A stretch of DNA of 64,000 nucleotides from Ophthalmolycus amberensis (GCA_024529925.1 JAFEUB010000847.1:297501-361500); one strand, 5' to 3'. Positions 24,241-36,362 are shown, counted from the first letter of the stretch. Notes: generated from the letters alone by a model not told the origin. Translations and numbers: made by a program.

Positions 24241-25872
24241 GACTGAGATCATTATTTTTTATGTAAGGCAACATTGCCTTTCTATTTTTATATTTTTTAT
24301 TAAAATAAGAATGTGTTTAATAAGAATTGTACACCAGCAAGTTGGTCAAATTTTCAGTAAAGCATGGTCTGAGTGGGCAGCTCCAGAGAAATTGAACGGA
24401 CCAACAGCAAGGAATTATTCTCTCAAGGGCACACTTGCACAAAATTCAGAGAGTTTGCACTTGGGCTAATCATTCCACTTTTAAGTATATGCAAAGTACA
24501 GAGTAAGCCAGGAAAATGCATTCAAAGTGAAGACCAAGCAGCAATATTTTAAGTAATAGCTATCAAGCACAAAGCTGTTTAAAAATGTTTAATAAAGTAT
24601 ATAAACTACTAATTGCGGTCTAAGTCAACCTAAGATCCTAACAGAATAGTGGTGCATATCAGCAGGAAGGAGGCCAAGCTTGGCCTTAACTATGAGAATG
24701 AAGCGCGGATGGTTGTTATAGGTGGGTTGTCATGCCGCCAAGTGCTGCATTGACCCCTCTTACCATAAACATTAACACACTCATGAAGGCGCAAGCATCA
24801 GCCTTCAACACCATGACACATCTATTTGAAAACAGACTCCTCTCCTTCTGCCCCTGCCAGACTGATACGTATGTGCATCTAATGTGCGTCACCGCTGGTC
24901 GGTCTTTTCAAAAGCACCCGTCAGTCTTCCCCATTTCCATTTCACAAAAAACCCGTGTTTGGTTTGCGCCATTGTCTGCCTCCGTCCACGCATTCATTAC
25001 CTGGTTTTCCATCTTGCACAAGCTTTTGTTTTAATGGCAGGGAATTGCAGCGATGATTAGAGTCATTGTAATTTCTCTGCTCACCTCAATTTTATGAAAA
25101 GAGAGGCAAAAAAAAAAAAATATCTCCTGGCGATTTTAATAATTCATCTTCAACACTATAAATGGAAATCTAAAAGGAGGCAGTGCTGCCAGGGCTCTGA
25201 TGTAGCATGTCAGATAAACAAAGGCAGGAATAGAGAAATCTAGTGTGTGCATAAAAATGTTGGATAGAGATGCAACATAGACCGACTGAATGTTTGTGTA
25301 GAACAAAGACAAATAAAGCTCTCGTGCATGTAGGTTTGCGGGCTTTGTGTGTAGAGTTGCACATGCATGAACAAACCACTGAGCACCAATTGCGTGTGTG
25401 TTTATTCATATGAGTGAGAGAAGGAGGACAAGGCTCAATCGGGGCTATTTCTGGCTTTATCATTTACTTGAACAAGTCTCAAAACAAGGGAGTGACCATC
25501 CAAACTCTGTTGATGAAGCTAAACCTATTCTTAGATGTCAGTTCCTTGGTGTTTAATCACATGCAGGAAATAAGGTTGAACACGTCAATCCAATTAACAC
25601 CCGGAGATGGGACTGTGAGGAAAGGAATGGAAATGCAATGATGACATTAATTAGCCTAGTAAGCCAGATAATGCTGAGTTGAACAAAGCGCGACATACAT
25701 TTGGCCTCCCCGTCCTACGATTTGAATTTTACCCCAGGAAATCTACCATGTGTTATTCTCAGCAGTCCTATCAAATATCATTTACTTGTTGTGATAACAG
25801 ATTTCCCCCCCCGCACTCAGCACGTATCAGAATAGATACTCCTGCACACAATCTCCTGGAAAAACAAAATGT

Positions 25873-26154
25873 GACATTTTTACTTCTCAGTTTTTGTATG
25901 GATTAAACAAACAAGATATAATGTTTACTTAGTGAGCGTTAGAGAGGCTGGTCGTCGGATTTTGTTTCCTTTGGACAGTGCCAGTTAATTAATCTGTTTC
26001 CATTCCTTTTTGCTAAGCTAAGCTAACCATGGCTGCTGGCTGTAGCTTCATATTTACCGTGTACAGACTCGAGAGTGGTATCAGTCTTCTCATCTGACTC
26101 TTGGCAAGAATTTGAAATAAGCTCATTTCCCAAAGTGCCGAACTATTTCTTTAA
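25873..26154 (-). mobile_element. MITE-like teleost repeat, near full-length
   Basis: Read on the minus strand it starts TTAAAGAAATAGTTCGGCAC then TTTGGGAAATGAGCTTATTT. It continues through a GAGAAGACTGATACCACTCT block, a GGTAAATATGAAGCTACAGC block and a GGTTAGCTTAGCTTAGCA block, and ends with GTTTAATCCATACAAAAACT. I recognise this order from a highly repeated teleost element. It shares terminal sequence with the copy at 15438-15681. Confidence 0.7.
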
Positions 26155-26980
26155 CTACGCTGTATTTAATATTCAGAGCATTCATCGAGCCGCAAACAAG
26201 TGTTATCTGAAGATATAGTGGAGTAATGTCTACCTGAGCAGAGGATGAAGTCGCTCTTCCTCTGTGTGTGTTGTTATACGGCGGTTACAGATGATAATGC
26301 CGTCCAGAGCGATGAAGAGTTTTTATGAAAGAGTAGCACCCACCCTCTGGTTCCCCCTCAGGTAAACACTGTCAGCTCCGTCAGCTCTTTTGCAGAGTTT
26401 GCACTGTTAGCGCTGTTAGAGCCATTAGCTCTCAGGCAGCCATGTTGAGAGACGCATCGAAATGCTCCCAATCTGGGATCTTACGCCTTTAAATATCACT
26501 CCAAGTTATCTTGTATAATTTTCTAAAAAGGCATCTGTCTTCATGCCCTCCGTGTTGCCCGATCTTCCTTATTCAAGAAATCCAATCCGTCTCCCTCATA
26601 TCATCTCCACCCTATTATGAAACAAATATACCAAATACAATGTTTTTCTACTATTTGATTCTAGTGAGGAGGGTTTTCAACATGTGCCTCAGGACACTGT
26701 GACTGTGAAACCTTAATATGGATCACCTGTGTTTGCACTAAGATACAATTTGTATAGTATTTCAGAGGGTCAGGTTGAGTCTCCTCCTCGTCCTCTTTAA
26801 AGTATTTATATTGTCACTGAATATCTTATCTTTCTTTTCAACTGTAACATCAAAACAAGTCCATGTCAAACCTTATGCGAATGAAATTTTCATGACATCG
26901 CGGCAGATTTTGCTCCAGTTGTGTTCTATAAATAGCATGATCGAAGGACGGCTTCTGCTATTTTTGACTGCAGGTTGATT

Positions 26981-27096
26981 TCCCCCCCCTCCCCCCCTCC
27001 CCGTTCTCTTATCCTCGCTCTCTCTTCAGTGAACCCGTTGTGTTGACTATTTTTAGATTTTCCCAGTTTTAGCTCAGCAGGGGGGGGGGGGGAGGG
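26981..27096. repeat. Opposed C- and G-tracts
   Basis: C8-T-C7-T-C4 (26982-27002) is followed 77 nt later by G13-A-G3 (27080-27096). Each is quadruplex-capable, on opposite strands, and the two could also pair with each other. Confidence 0.7.
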
Positions 27097-27117
27097 TTGC
27101 CACCAATGTAGCACACT

Positions 27118-27250
27118 GATTTTTAGTGGGGTAACAGTCGCCTCAAGGTTTGAAAAACTGGCTTGTTACCAGAAGGTCAGCACTTTGAATCCTCGGCCAG
27201 TGGCCAGTGCATATACCAGCTGTTGGTGGAAGTCCTTCTGCAGAGGCATT
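27118..27250 (+). mobile_element. tRNA-headed SINE-like fragment
   Basis: GGCTTGTTACCAGAAGGTCA, then a box-B-like CACTTTGAATCCTCGG, then GGTGGAAGTCCTTCTGCAGA. This resembles the head and early body of tRNA-derived fish SINEs (..TGGTAACCAGAAGGTTGC..GGTTCGAATCC..). Box A is degraded. The extent is approximate. Confidence 0.45.
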
Positions 27251-27361
27251 TAGGTTATACAGTTAATAAGTGAATTAATTCATTGTGAACATATGAAGGT
27301 TTGGTACTTAGATCTTGCTGTCTTTTCATTCCTCTTCCTTCTTGTTCAGTGTGTCATAATA

Positions 27362-27640
27362 TCTCTCCTTCTTCTATTCTTGCTTCATTTCTCACTTCTT
27401 CCGCCTTTATTCATCTTTCCTGCCCTCCTCTCTTTATTTCCATCCCCCCTCACCCTCTTTTCTCCATCTCTCTCCCTCCTCCGTCATCTCTCTCCTTCCT
27501 CCCTTCTTCTATTCTTGCTTCATTTCTCACTTCTTCCGCCTTTATTCATCTTTCCTGCCCTCCTCTCTTTATTTCCATCCCTCCTCACCCTCTTTTCTCC
27601 ATCTCTCTCCCTCCCTCCTTCATCTCTCTCCCTCCTCCCT
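27362..27640. repeat. Tandem duplication, two 135-nt pyrimidine-rich units
   Basis: The unit containing cttctattcttgcttc begins at 27371 and recurs at 27506. TGCCCTCCTCTCTTTATTTC occurs at 27421 and again at 27556, so the period is exactly 135 over this core. The copies differ by about one base in the core, and by small C/T expansions at the junction. The + strand is nearly pure pyrimidine with Leu/Phe/Ser-rich open frames that are not genes. Confidence 0.93.
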
Positions 27641-27683
27641 GGCAAAGACTCAGCTGGCCTCCCGTGACACAAAAACAAGCCCG

Positions 27684-27697
27684 GTTGTCATGGCAAC
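27684..27697. promoter_or_regulatory. RFX X-box candidate
   Basis: GTTGTCATGGCAAC is two inverted half-sites (GTTGTC / GGCAAC) around AT, the classic RFX1-4 motif. It is the best of several X-box-like sites in acot7 introns. RFX factors drive ciliary and neuronal genes; a role here is inference. Confidence 0.45.
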
Positions 27698-29189
27698 CTC
27701 CTGTAGTCCACATGAAGTGATGCACATTTATTTTTAGATGCCTCCCATTCAAGACAATCAGCAACGGATTAACGGGTACACTTGTGCCAGAGTTGCAGAT
27801 ATTTCTGGCTGTGTGGTAATCCGAGGCTCGACACACGGAACGTATCAGCGATTGTTCTCACTGCGCCTCAGTCCATGAGTCTGTAATGGATGGTTAATTA
27901 TGAGTATTAGGCATTTTTGATTATACCTCATATCCTTTTTGGGGTATTTTCAATCTCATCCAGGTCTGGGTCAGTTTTTTATATCATGTCCTATGACGAC
28001 CCTCAGCCGTGCCAGAAAATGTGTGTTTTAATTAGATATACAACACAAAGTTCAATACAAGGATGAGTGCTTCTGGAATCGTCACTGTCTGTTGTGTTTC
28101 ATCCCTGCAAAGGATTCATGTTTTTAAATCACTGCCAAACATTTTCCAAAGCATACAAAAGCAATGTGTACATTGTTGAATGACTTTTTTCTGGTTGTGA
28201 TTTGGGTCCATCCATTTCTGAAAATCAACGTTGGACTTGAAACTCTCTGAGCTCGGTGATTTAGTTCAGTGAATGTTTTATTTTATTTTACTCAAACAGC
28301 TGCCTTTTATTAAAGCTCAGACGCATTTGAGAAATGCACCTCGGGCTAATTGTGCTTTCATTTCACAGTTTGTTAGTGAGATGAAATATGTTGTCAGAAA
28401 AAAACAAACCCAGAATACACCAATACCCAAATAACAATGAAAACTAGCCATCGTAGTTGCATACATCACATTATTACTTATACAACAGTGCTGTTGCTGA
28501 AACTGTGATGAAGCTCAGATTATTGAGGATATTGGGATGAATTGTTGATGTTTTACAGGCTGAACTACTGACAGCATAAAATATTAATGACTGACGGATC
28601 CACGGACAGAGGTCCTCTCAGCATTATAAATTAATTAGAAAGAGTATTTGAAATGATTTGTTTTATGTCTACAAATGAAACACCTTTCAGCATTGTCTAA
28701 AATGTCATCTTTTGTGTATGACTGTATCTCTATCTCTGTCACACATAAACATATAGGACAGTATTTAGACTCATGTGTAGGTTAATATCTAGGTTGTTAT
28801 TTTTATAGAGTTGGTTGCTTTACAGCTTAGTGCTACTTTTTGGGACTCTGGCATTCGGCAGTGCCACTGATGCCCCGTGCCCACTCTGATAACAGCTCGT
28901 GCCAACACAAAGGAACCCCTCTGGCATTTTGCTGGCATTGTCCGATCAGTCCCGTTAACGAGCCTTGTCCCTGTTCCAAGTTCACATAATTTGTCACGGT
29001 CCATTCAGCTGCCCACACCTAATAGATGACCAGCATGCCAGGTGAAACAGCTGTTATTCTTGGCCGTTTGACCCCATCGGCCAAGGCTCTGATGTCTGAC
29101 TTTGTCTTGGTCATCTGTGGGCAATATTCAAATGAATAGTTCAAAGTGTTCCAGTACGATTTATTGTGTGTGTGTTATTGTATTAGCCA

Positions 29190-29345
29190 CACTAGTAGCA
29201 TGGCTCTAGAGATGTCGCTTTACTTTGGTCCCGACGGAAACACCTCAACAGTTATTTAATGGATTGACACAGATATAGTCGTCCAACTCTGCAGTAGCAA
29301 ATGTTTGCATGCTAACATGTTAAGATGGTCAACAGGGGAGCTATT
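29190..29345 (+). mobile_element. Fragment of a common teleost interspersed repeat
   Basis: AGCATGGCTCTAGAGATGTC, CTTTACTTTGGTCCCGACGG, AACACCTCAACAGTTATTTA, ATGGATTGACACAGATATAG and GCAAATGTTTGCATGCTAAC follow the order of phrases in a very abundant fish repeat (..TTTGGTCC..TCAACAACTATTGGATGGATTG..AGCAAATGTTAGCATGCTAA..). The copy is internally deleted. I do not have a secure family name. Confidence 0.5.
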
Positions 29346-30094
29346 GTATTGTACAGGGCCCTCATTCTTGCCGTGTATGAACCGTTACACATATAGTCAC
29401 GTTTATTGCAAAGTTATTGCACAATACGTGCTCAGTAATTGCGCGTTCATTTTATCGATGCCTGAATTGTAAAAAGCAATGCGATTGGAGACATTTAAGT
29501 TGAAGAAGTAATAAAGCAAGCATGACTCCTTTTAGCGGGGATCTGCATCAGAGAGTCACCAGCAGAAGGTGATGATCCTGCATAATCATAGTTGTTAGAC
29601 TGGAGCCACTGTGGGAATACCAATTACACGGGGACACCAAAAGGACATTTTGAGCCTAGCATTGAAGTGTCACAGTGGGTTATGTAAATGTGATCCGCAT
29701 AAACATTCCATGCTCAAGCGTGCAGCTTAGCATGAAATGCACACAAAGTATAAGCCGGACAAATAATGTGCACACATAGACACGTGGACACAACTGTAGA
29801 AACACCAGTGGGCTTTGTGGATGTGTTAGCTGTGATGTTATGGTTCATTAGAACTGTTACAGCAAACGAGTAAACAAGCCATTAAATAAGCAACATTTAC
29901 AATCATTAGAAAGGATCATTTACTTTGCATTATGCTTGAACCAGCATTACATGTTATGTAGAGTCAGACCACTTTACAGTGCAAGTCTGTCAGTTGGTGA
30001 GCTGGAACGTCTGCATCTTCCTGTAGTTTTGTTTGGCCGCGCGAGATAACAAAACCCGCCTTTTTAGGCTGGCGTTTGAGTAAAAACCCATGTC

Positions 30095-30252
30095 CTAGAC
30101 CTGCTCTTAAAATATGTTTTAAATTTTTATTTTATTTAGGGTCACATTGTGTTTTTTATGCTTTTAAATTTCTGCTCTGTGAAGCACTTTGTGATGTTAT
30201 GTCTGTGAAAAGCGCTCTATAAATAAATTTCATTCATTCATTCATTCATTCA
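30095..30252 (+). mobile_element. L2-like LINE 3' tail
   Basis: TGTGAAGCACTTTGTGATGT then GTGAAAAGCGCTCTATAAAT and a terminal (CATT)7 run. The conserved stem-loop wording AAGCGCT..TATAAAT plus a short tandem tail is typical of UnaL2/L2-clade LINEs (and their SINEs) in fish. It is 5'-truncated, with only 3' UTR visible, and oriented with the acot7 transcript. Confidence 0.7.
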
Positions 30253-33200
30253 TAAGACTGATATCATTATCATTTGACTCAGGCGCCAGCGGAAAAACAG
30301 TACCTGGAAATATTCTTCTTGGAAACGGGTTTATTTTTATGATTATGAAAATGCATTTTGAACCAATGAAAGAGACAACACAAAACAAGTAGTGTATGAG
30401 AAATCTCTAATCAATACAGTTTAAATTACAACTAAGTCCAGTGTTTTAATAGTCGGTGCTTCACCTAAACAGTCAGTCTCACATTTTCTGCTGCCAGAAT
30501 GGTGTTTCCTTTCCTATTGCATCGTAACTTTAGAGGACCATATCTCATATCTTATTAACTTCTTCATTAGCAGTATTGAGGTTTACTGTTAAACTGACAT
30601 GCTTGTTGAACCATTTCAACCTGTAGCTGACGATGGTTTTAAAAGTCTAATTAGCTAATGGTTAAGTCCTCGGGGGCGCAAGTGGGAGAGAGATATGAGG
30701 GGTTTGAAACTATGACAATAGAAGGCACAAACAGCCTGAGACACTCTTGATTAATACACCAGAGACTGCATTTAAATGTAAATGTTCACCCAGTACCAAC
30801 CTATAGCTAGTCTAACTTTTAAATATGTTGTTGACTTCTTATCATATTACCCACTGACACCTTATTAATAAAAATAAAAATAGCTGGTTTAACTTTTGTA
30901 ACTGCAGATAGATGCAACAGATCGATAACCATTTTAATATTGTTACTTTTCACAGATTCTTCTGGTCAAATGTAGTCCCACCATCTTACCGTCAGTGTTT
31001 TACTTTGGATGTGGTTGCATGGCTGCAGTCCGTCTGAACTGTTTTTTGGCTTGTAATGAAATCATTTTAAACCAGTGTGTTGTGTTAAATGATGGATGTC
31101 TTTGGCACGCACAATAGTTGTGCTAAAGTAGATGATTTATAAACCTCCGTTTGGTGTCAGGCTCCCAAATCACCTTGTCGGGTCTTATTTCAGTAATACT
31201 GTAATGACCAGCTCCCGCTACGTTTTGCTGCTTGCAGTCCAATTGGAAATATGAACTAGTTGCCTAATGTTCCTGTCTAATTAGAGACAGGGTATTATAC
31301 ACAGACTCAACCAACTCAAAAGATATTATAATAATCAAGAAGCCGTAGCTGTCTGCCTCCCAACATGGCCACAGCTAACCATTGGATACCACTTCAAAAG
31401 GAAATGCTTGCTTTCTGTGCAGTGATGACATATGGAAAGCATCATATAACTGTTTCTCTGTCACTTGTGACAATATGCAGCAACAAGACATTACCTAAAT
31501 GAGCTACTTGTTATGTTAGTACATTTGTCTTATATGATCAGAGAGCAACACTGGTTTTGTGTGTAACTGCTGCACTTCATAACGCACAGGGAACACAGAT
31601 AGTGTGTGAAAGGCCTCTACAGGTATTACAGTATTTGTTATTTTATTTTAAATCCATGAATTTGCAGTGTGACTGTACACAATCAGTGACTTTCACACAC
31701 TAGAACAAGACTCCACAGTTCCTGATTGTGTACCTTTAAAATGATATTGTCTGAGCAGCACTTCTGTTTCTGTAAATATTTGAAAACACTGGAACTGTGG
31801 TGAAACTTGGTCTCCCTCTCTTTTTTTTTTTTTTTGAAAGTCAATGAACTGGAATTATCCATTACTTTCAGTTGAATGGCAGAAGCAAAATTGACTGAGC
31901 AGTATGTTGAGTGTTATATAACCAGCATACAACAAACACACCAATACTACAGCCGCATGCTCCTGAACCAGCTCTGCAGAGATAGATAATCCCACCGCTG
32001 TTGTGTTCGTGGCGCAGCGTCGCTATTTTAATATTCTCATCATATTTGTGTCGTGACCCCCAGACTTGTTTTGTCATATCCGTTCCCACCCTGCTCTCTC
32101 CATGAAGTTAAGGTGCCATCTGTCAGCTTTGCTGAGTGGCAGGTGCTCTTCAATCTGCCAATCACCTGGTGTGTGCAAAGCAAGGAGCCTCCATCTGAAC
32201 AGCTTCATTGACGTTGGTATTAACAGTTTTACATACGAAAACATGCACAGGCCTGTGTGTGTGTGTGTGTGTGCTCACATAACCCCACTCCCTAAGAACA
32301 GTGTGCGGATGAGGGAGTGGGGAAGCGGGCAGCACCATTAAAGTAAGTGTTGACACTGTCACCGGTGGTGGTATTGTTGTTTAAGTCACGAGGTTGCCAG
32401 GCAGTCTTAATAAACCGCGCAGGCTATTCCTCCCACGAATCAGCAGCCAAACTGAGCTAAGTGAAGGAGAAAGAGAAGATTTGTTGGTCACAGACTTGAA
32501 AGTGCCGCTCAGAATAAAAACAGAAGTGAATAATTGATTCATGTAAATCCAGGAGCTCTTCCCAGAATCCCTGGGTGTGATGACGCTATCAATATTTAAA
32601 ATAATACCAATATATTATGTACGTGGTGTGCTAAAACTGATATATAATGTGCATACGACACTCTGTTATGGAAGTAGATTATGGTGATACCGTACAGTGC
32701 AATCATACAGTAATAAGCATTCGGATCCATTTAGCTGGGAGCTGTAAATATTTACATCCATATTCGTGGAACTCTGCGAATTAGTTTGAGTTTCCTGATC
32801 ATGGTTACAATATTTGTTACGAGATATTTTATCTGTTGGTAATATTAGATGATAAGCCAACAGTCACAAAAAATCCTAGCAATTATTATTTAGGTAACTT
32901 TGACGTAATATTCTCATTAAATTCCATACAATCTGGTAGTTGTGCTGCTGATAATGTTATATTTCACGACCAACGACCACTGACTGATATCCCAATCCTT
33001 ATTCCTTACTGCCGGCTTTGCAGAAATATCACATTTTCTGTAGACGACACATACATTCACAATGCTCTGCGTTGTTTAACATGTCATGACTTAAAAATCA
33101 TGAAGTTTAAGGAATTTCAAGGGGTTCAGTGTCCTGCAATTGTCTTGCAAATCATCTCATGGGGTTTCATGCAACTTTACCGAGATGTATTCTGCTTCTT

Positions 33201-33415
33201 TAGTCTCCAATGCAAAGCCTCTCCGAGTTTCAGTCATTCATTCTGTATTTTATTAAGAAGATGAATGACAATCACAACGGCACAGACTGGTAAATTAGAT
33301 CAGAGCTTCATGCCCATTGTTAATGTAATAACCGAAGGGGAGGCATTCCAGTGCACAATATGTGTAAATGATGAATGTGTCTGTTAACTAATCTTCTGTC
33401 TTTTTTTGTCTTCAG

Positions 33416-33514
33416 ATCGACGGAGAGGAGGAGCAGAGACGTTTCGATGAAGGCAATGCACGTTACCTCCAGAATAAAGCAAAAAGACTCGCAGATAAGC
33501 AGCGCCAGCAGTGA
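33416..33514 (+). CDS. acot7: acot7 terminal coding exon
   Basis: The acceptor is tttttttgtcttcag. It reads IDGEEEQRRFDEGNARYLQN, then KAKRLADKQRQQ and a TGA stop at 33512-33514. Human ACOT7 ends ..ETEDEKKRFEEGKGRYLQMK AKRQ.., so the position and RF(D/E)EG(N/K)xRYLQ motif agree. The charged C-terminal helix packs after the second hotdog domain. Starts in phase 0, matching the donor at 22944. An AATAAA hexamer (33473-33478) happens to lie inside the coding sequence. Confidence 0.96.
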   Translation: MDGEEEQRRFDEGNARYLQNKAKRLADKQRQQ

Positions 33515-33930
33515 CGCGCTGCTCACCAGAGTAAAAGCGTCTGCAGCAACAGTATCAACCCCCCACAGCACATACAGTATGAAGGACATAAAGCACCCCT
33601 CCCCCGTTCTGTCACTGTAGAGCCCTGTTAAACCCAAACCTGTGATGATTTTTTTCCTGTGCTATGCACCAAAATGTCCACATATGTCTGTATATGCATT
33701 TAGAATTAAGAGTACATATTTTATTTCGGGGATATTTTGAATGATGTATAAAGACTATTCATGATCCAAAGTGACAAGTCTGACTGTAAAAGTAAGATAA
33801 CAATTTTATTTTCGGAAGATTTGTAAGTATGAAGACTTCATGTTTGGTGTCAGTGCAAAGCGATAGTCTGAGTGCAAATGATGAATATAAGTGAGTGAAT
33901 AATGATGAATAAAAGATCCAAGCGTGAGTC
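33515..33930 (+). other. acot7: acot7 3' UTR
   Basis: About 415 nt from the stop codon to an estimated cleavage point 15-25 nt after AATAAA. It is AT-rich, contains TATTTTATTT and no repeat. The end is inferred from the poly(A) signal. Confidence 0.65.
33908..33913 (+). terminator. acot7: Polyadenylation signal AATAAA
   Basis: AATAAA is followed 15-30 nt later by a GT-rich stretch (gtctggggcg). It is the only canonical hexamer after the acot7 stop in a suitable context. Confidence 0.7.
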
Positions 33931-35230
33931 TGGGGCGCTCGCCTCACGTCCTTGCTAGTTTGATGAGGATGATGATGATGATGTCATTGTCTTGGGCATG
34001 CCTTGGCAGAGAGGGCACACGCTATCCATCTTTTCAGCACACTGTCTTTCACAGAGAAATCAGGGGAGCTCGGGGGCTTTGACTCAACTCGCATCTCTCC
34101 CACGCCCGTCCTTCCCCTTTTCCTCCTCGCCGCTCTCCTCCTCCTCCTCTGCTAGTCTGTCACACTCTGACTCCAGCGATCGCTCTGCCTCAACATTCTC
34201 TCCTTTCCCGCTCCTGCTCACCGTCATATCCTCGTCCGTCTCCATTCTCTTGCAACGTCACTTTCTTCCTCCTCTCATTCACTCACTTTGTCCCTCTGTC
34301 TTCTCCCTGTCTCACTCCCTTTGTCTCCACATGAGATGTGAGGACTCATAGAAAGAAATGTATCTGTATGGGCATCTTTCTCCCTGCGTATCGCCTGGGT
34401 GTGTGCACGTGTGTACAGAGAAAGATCAGAAAGATGAATCGAGGTCAGCAGCAGCCAGTGACAAATCAACATCCATATGGCCCTGGGACTGAAAAGGCTG
34501 TGATCATGAACCTGCCATGAAAGCTCCTGTTCAAATATTTAGCAAGATTGTTTTTTCATTTGGGTATTTAAAGCTCTCTTAGACTTCAGGAGGAGTAGGT
34601 GAGCTTCAATCCTGTGCAACAGATGGCGAAGATTCATTTGAAGTCAAAACTAAAGAGGAAATTTCAAAAATGAAAGCCCAGTGAGCGAGCTCTATGAAGA
34701 ACAGAGAGCCACACAGATCTAAACCTCAGCAAAAGGCCTTTTTGTTTGGACCTTTGTTCTTCCTCGTACTGTTGTCTTACACAGACAGAGACTGAATTGT
34801 CATTGGTTCTTGAAGGTTATTGTTTTTTTTCCCTTGGTCCCTCCAGTGCAGTGTGTGTGCTTTTTATTTCCCCCATGAAAATGAAGTTAGGCTCAAACTG
34901 CACCAGGGGGATATATATCTATTTTTAACCCCAGTGAAGTCGAGGCATCTTGTGGTAGAAGGAGAGCACGGGGAGGGAGAGGAGGGAAAACACGGTCCAG
35001 GGAGACGGGATCCACCTCAGATGGCAAAGACGAGACTCATGAGCAAATAACATGAGCAAATATGAGCTTATAGAAGATCATCTGCCTAATGCACAACACC
35101 AGCACAAGCATGCCAGAATGCCCCTGTCCAGAGAACGTGCAATTTCCCATCATTCACAAACAATATTCATGACTGTCTTTGGCTGTTGCAGCTGGCAGCA
35201 GCTGGCTTTCATAGGGAGAGACACACTATG

Positions 35231-35244
35231 GTAACCATGGTTAC
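35231..35244. promoter_or_regulatory. 14-bp perfect palindrome, X-box-like
   Basis: GTAACCATGGTTAC is self-complementary. GTAACC fits the left half of the RFX consensus; the right half differs at one position. Confidence 0.3.
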
Positions 35245-36228
35245 TTATGTGGAAGAACAGACTTGAAATGGAAGCGATGACATTATCAGAAATAGATGTT
35301 TCTCTTCCAGGTAAATCTGCTCTAAATAATTCATGTGTCACATGTAAATCATGTTTGTGCTTGCTGCTCATGAACTGCAGTGTTTATTACGGCGCTATGC
35401 ATCAGAGGAAGCTGCGTGGCGAACTGCTTCTTTCTCCCCAATCAGAGAATAATGAAACTGAGGCAAAAAAAAGATGATCTCATGTTTCCTCTCATGTTTT
35501 GCGCATCTAAATTAGTGAACTAGCAGCCCCCACACATCCTGTATCCCAGTGTGGAGAGACTGACGAGGCTACCTAGAATATGAATGATCCTCTGGTGCAT
35601 GAGAAAAACCATTTAGGACTCAGAAGGAAGGATAAACGATAAAGCGAGACGACCGCTTTGCATTTTCTCCTCAGCTTGAGAACATCTCCATCGTCAGTCA
35701 TTTTCTGACAGCGGGGGCTCTACTTACACACATGAGACAAGACACAGAAACCTGAACCGTGTGCACCTTATAAGTCAAGATCACTCGTGAAAATAAGTCT
35801 GGCAATATTTCTATGAAGCACTGCTTCTGTTGAGTTTGTTGGCAGGAGTTTGCAGATGCTCAAAGACGTCAGCCTCACACAGTAAACGGTTAAACAACTC
35901 AATGTTTCTTTTTGTTTGTTTGTTGTTGTGCTTCCTGGAACACCTTCACAGAGCAGAGATACAAGTCCTACATTCAGCCATCCTCTGTTATCTGGGCTTG
36001 GAGCCAGAAGGGCTTTCCTTGCAGAGGAGTAGGTGATGGGCCGTACTTTGTCTGGCCTGGGACCTCCCTTTTTGTCAGCCACAGGGGACCTTACTGAGCT
36101 TAATTCGGCTACCTCTGACCGGAAGGCACACAAAGTCCTCCACACAGAGAGGGGTAAAGGCAGACGGGACGTGGGAAATGTAGATCGTAAGAGAGCACAT
36201 CAGCAGGACATTCAAGTATTAAAGAGCT

Positions 36229-36229
<1 letters not shown>

Positions 36230-36326
<97 letters not shown>

Positions 36327-36362
36327 TGTGAGTGTGTGTGTGAGTGTGAGTGTGAGTGTGAG
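36230..36362. repeat. Long (GT)n array with GAGTGT variants
   Basis: About 47 uninterrupted TG units (36230-36324) are followed by mixed GAGTGT units. It is the longest microsatellite in the window, and it creates spurious Cys-Val and His-Thr open frames. Confidence 0.97.

Larger units (their letters stand above)
22945..33415 (+). other. acot7: acot7 last intron, 10.5 kb
   Basis: No exon is recognisable. It holds a hAT-like terminus (24155-24240), a teleost MITE-like copy (25873-26154), G/C runs (26981-27096), a tRNA-headed SINE-like piece (27118-27250), a duplicated 135-nt pyrimidine-rich unit (27362-27640), an X-box palindrome (27684-27697), a fragment of a common teleost repeat (29190-29345), an L2-like LINE tail (30095-30252) and a short TG run (about 32253-32272). 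An open frame at 32836-33264 (142 codons) has no recognisable similarity and lies in AT-rich DNA. Confidence 0.85.
2792..33930 (+). other. acot7: acot7 gene, 3' portion (gene model)
   Basis: Joined coding segments are 2792-2883, 3108-3222, 4214-4300, 16606-16722, 22766-22944 and 33416-33514. Every boundary is GT-AG and all phases are compatible. The product is 228 complete residues plus one split codon, ending in a TGA stop. It follows human ACOT7 from the inter-domain linker (LWYVP...NVDKV) through the second hotdog domain to the basic, lysine-rich C-terminus. The enzyme is a cytosolic two-hotdog acyl-CoA thioesterase (brain acyl-CoA hydrolase) that releases free fatty acid and CoA from long-chain acyl-CoAs; it assembles as a hexamer with active sites at domain interfaces. 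The first hotdog domain and start codon are outside the window. Two candidate microexons sit between the second and third segments. Confidence 0.95.

Noticed and set aside
27293..27720. Leu/Phe/Ser-rich frames of 124 and 139 codons
   Set aside because: They translate the duplicated pyrimidine tract in two frames; a repeat artefact.
32836..33264. 142-codon open frame in the last acot7 intron
   Set aside because: AT-rich, no recognisable domain, no plausible splice or promoter context; it sits just upstream of the terminal acot7 exon.
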